Shown in pieces: positions 14,149 through 15,417 of a DNA stretch of 15,417 nt. Made by a program: the position numbers and the translations under genes. Source of the DNA: CAZINM01 sp964540605 (lineage in GTDB: Bacteria; Patescibacteriota; Dojkabacteria; SC72; JAHDCA01); the NCBI GenBank assembly GCA_964540605.1, contig CAZINM010000024.1, forward strand, positions 1 to 15,417, read 5' to 3'. The notes beneath the pieces were generated by a model that was given only the letters and a program-made list of their open reading frames with translations, did no database searches and was not told the DNA's origin. Position 1 is the first letter of the stretch. The number at the start of each line of letters is the position of its first letter.

Positions 14149-14697
14149 ATGGAATTCAAAGAACTCGAATTAGCTGGTGTTATTCTTATCACTCCTAAAG
14201 TTTTCGGAGATAATAGAGGTTTCTTTATGGAGACTTATCGCAAAAGCCTGTTCTTAGAGAACGGTATTGATATGGATTTCATTCAAGATAATCATTCAAG
14301 GTCTGCGAAGGGAATATTACGAGGATTACATTTTCAAAAGGGAGAATTCGCACAAGACAAGCTAGTTAGAGTTACACAGGGAGCTGTTTATGATGTTGCG
14401 GTAGATCTTCAAAAAGAGTCACCCACTTTTGGGAGATATGTGAAAGTTGAATTATCTGAAGATAATAAGCAAATGTTACTTGTACCAAAGGGTTTTGCTC
14501 ACGGATTTCTTGCACTTACTGATATAGTTGATTTCCAATATAAAGTCACAACTAATTATTCACCCGAAAATGAAGTTGGGATAGCTTGGAATGATCCTGA
14601 TATCGGAGTGGATTGGGGTATTGATGATCCCACACTATCAGAAAAAGATTCTAAAAATCTACAACTTTCAGAAATTGCTAAAGAAGATCTTTTTTAA
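14149..14697 (+). CDS. rmlC (rfbC): dTDP-4-dehydrorhamnose 3,5-epimerase
   Basis: The 182-residue cupin has the full-length RmlC pattern and converts dTDP-4-keto-6-deoxyglucose to dTDP-4-keto-rhamnose. Visible active-site residues are Arg23 in DNRGFFMETY, His61 in the ILRGLHFQ motif (catalytic base), Lys71, His118 in PKGFAHGF and Tyr131 in FQYKVT. The C-terminal IAWNDPDIGVDWG segment is also typical. RmlD follows after 17 bases, so the two act in sequence in dTDP-L-rhamnose synthesis for surface polysaccharide. RmlA and RmlB are not in the window and may follow. No anomaly in length or key residues. Confidence 0.96.
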   Translation: MEFKELELAGVILITPKVFGDNRGFFMETYRKSLFLENGIDMDFIQDNHSRSAKGILRGLHFQKGEFAQDKLVRVTQGAVYDVAVDLQKESPTFGRYVKVELSEDNKQMLLVPKGFAHGFLALTDIVDFQYKVTTNYSPENEVGIAWNDPDIGVDWGIDDPTLSEKDSKNLQLSEIAKEDLF

Positions 14698-14714
14698 ATT
14701 TTTATTCATATATC

Positions 14715-15417
14715 ATGAAGGTCTTAGTAACAGGTGCAAAAGGTTTATTAGGAACAGATGCGGTTAAACATTTGTTAAAAGAAGGTTATGAAGTTGATGC
14801 TATTGATATTGATACTCTAGACATCACTAACGAAAATGCTGTACATGATTATTTTGAAACATCTAAACCTGATTGGATCGTAAACTGTGCTGCATATACA
14901 AATGTAGATGCATGTGAAGGAGAGGGTTATGAAATTGCCAAAAAAGTCAATAGCGTTGCACCAGGTTATATTGCAAGGATCGCTAAAAAAATTGGTGCAA
15001 ACTTGATACATATATCAACCAATTGTGTTAGCAATAATGAATCTCCCGATGGATTTGATGAAAATTCAAAAATTACTGGATCTATGAATAAATATGGAGA
15101 GACAAAATTATTAGGTGAAGAAGCTGTCAAGCAAGCATTCAAGGGATCAAAAACACCAAATTACTATATAATTAGGATCTCATGGCTTTTCGGTGCTATA
15201 GCCAGAAATTTCCTTTACAAGATAACAAAATTAGCACATGAAAAAGAGTTTTTAACAGTCGTCGATGATGAAATTGGATGCCCTGTAAGTACAGATTATG
15301 TAGCTGCTCAAATAATTGATTTCATTAAAAACAAGAAAGATTCAGGAATTTATCATGTAGTAAGTTCTAACTCATGCTCAAGATTTGATTTTGCAAAAAA
15401 GATACTAGAGTTACAAG
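14715..15417 (+). CDS. rmlD (rfbD): dTDP-4-dehydrorhamnose reductase, 5' part
   Basis: The gene starts at the ATG at 14715 and runs off the window, so 234 of an expected 280-300 residues are visible. It belongs to the extended SDR family and reduces dTDP-4-keto-rhamnose to dTDP-L-rhamnose. The Rossmann motif TGAKGLLG (6-13), NCAAYTNVDACE (57-68), catalytic YGETK (Tyr127, Lys131), RISWLFG (154-160) and DEIGCPVSTDYVA (185-197) are present. The usual STDYVFDG stretch reads STNCVSNNE (101-109): catalytic Thr102 remains, but the following Asp-Tyr is Asn-Cys. The usual Gln of the DQxGxPT motif is Glu. These changes may be lineage variation or shift the preferred substrate. No Shine-Dalgarno site precedes the start. 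Confidence 0.92.
   Translation, partial: MKVLVTGAKGLLGTDAVKHLLKEGYEVDAIDIDTLDITNENAVHDYFETSKPDWIVNCAAYTNVDACEGEGYEIAKKVNSVAPGYIARIAKKIGANLIHISTNCVSNNESPDGFDENSKITGSMNKYGETKLLGEEAVKQAFKGSKTPNYYIIRISWLFGAIARNFLYKITKLAHEKEFLTVVDDEIGCPVSTDYVAAQIIDFIKNKKDSGIYHVVSSNSCSRFDFAKKILELQ

Noticed and set aside
1..15417. UGA recoded as glycine, as in some CPR lineages
   Set aside because: TGA ends the first surface gene, the ABC-F gene, the AlbA_2 gene and the aminotransferase at natural protein ends, and no in-frame TGA was needed inside any gene.
1..15417. CRISPR array, tRNA, rRNA, transposon or phage genes
   Set aside because: No direct-repeat array, cloverleaf, rRNA-like block, transposase or integrase was seen on either strand.

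Overview
The window is AT-rich metagenomic-looking DNA; a run of exactly 100 N at 7324-7423 marks a scaffold gap. The gene content suggests a Candidate Phyla Radiation (Patescibacteria) bacterium, perhaps of the Dojkabacteria/Microgenomates type. The clues are membrane-anchored surface proteins with cohesin- and dockerin-like domains, a tandem FemAB pair, small compact genes and start codons almost without Shine-Dalgarno motifs. TGA ends several genes and I saw no in-frame TGA inside a recognisable one, so the UGA=Gly code of Gracilibacteria/Absconditabacteria is unlikely. The lineage is inference; there is no rRNA or ribosomal protein gene here to prove it.

Region 1 (1-4823, plus strand) is a cell-surface locus. 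The 3' end of a Thr/Ser-rich secreted beta-strand protein is closed by a strong intrinsic terminator. A new unit follows with three tightly packed genes: a DUF916/WxL-interacting-like protein with a C-terminal membrane anchor, a secreted Ig-like protein ending in a clean type I dockerin, and a membrane-anchored protein that starts with a cohesin-like domain. The last two overlap by one base. Together they look like a miniature cohesin-dockerin surface assembly next to a WxL-locus-like pair, and this is the most interesting part of the window.

Region 2 (4881-8278) is a membrane/redox segment. It holds a bacterial PH-domain protein fused to a Schlafen AlbA_2 domain (minus), a CcdA/DsbD-like membrane protein (plus), and on the minus strand an FNR-type flavin reductase, a Gly-rich Cys-rich metal-binding protein and a DUF134 HTH regulator. 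The promoter of the Cys-rich gene is a textbook TTGACC-N17-TATAAT covered by two matching inverted repeats, a convincing two-site repressor switch.

Region 3 (8324-10728) has a divergent pair: an ABC-F ATPase (minus) and a DUF1295 membrane protein (plus).

Region 4 (10793-15417, plus strand) is an envelope-building cluster: a DegT-type PLP aminotransferase with no normal in-frame start codon (apparent 1-nt frameshift at its 5' end), two FemAB peptidoglycan-bridge ligases in tandem, and rmlC and rmlD for dTDP-rhamnose synthesis. The last gene runs off the window. No rRNA, tRNA, CRISPR array, transposase or stretch of more than 300 bases without a gene was seen.
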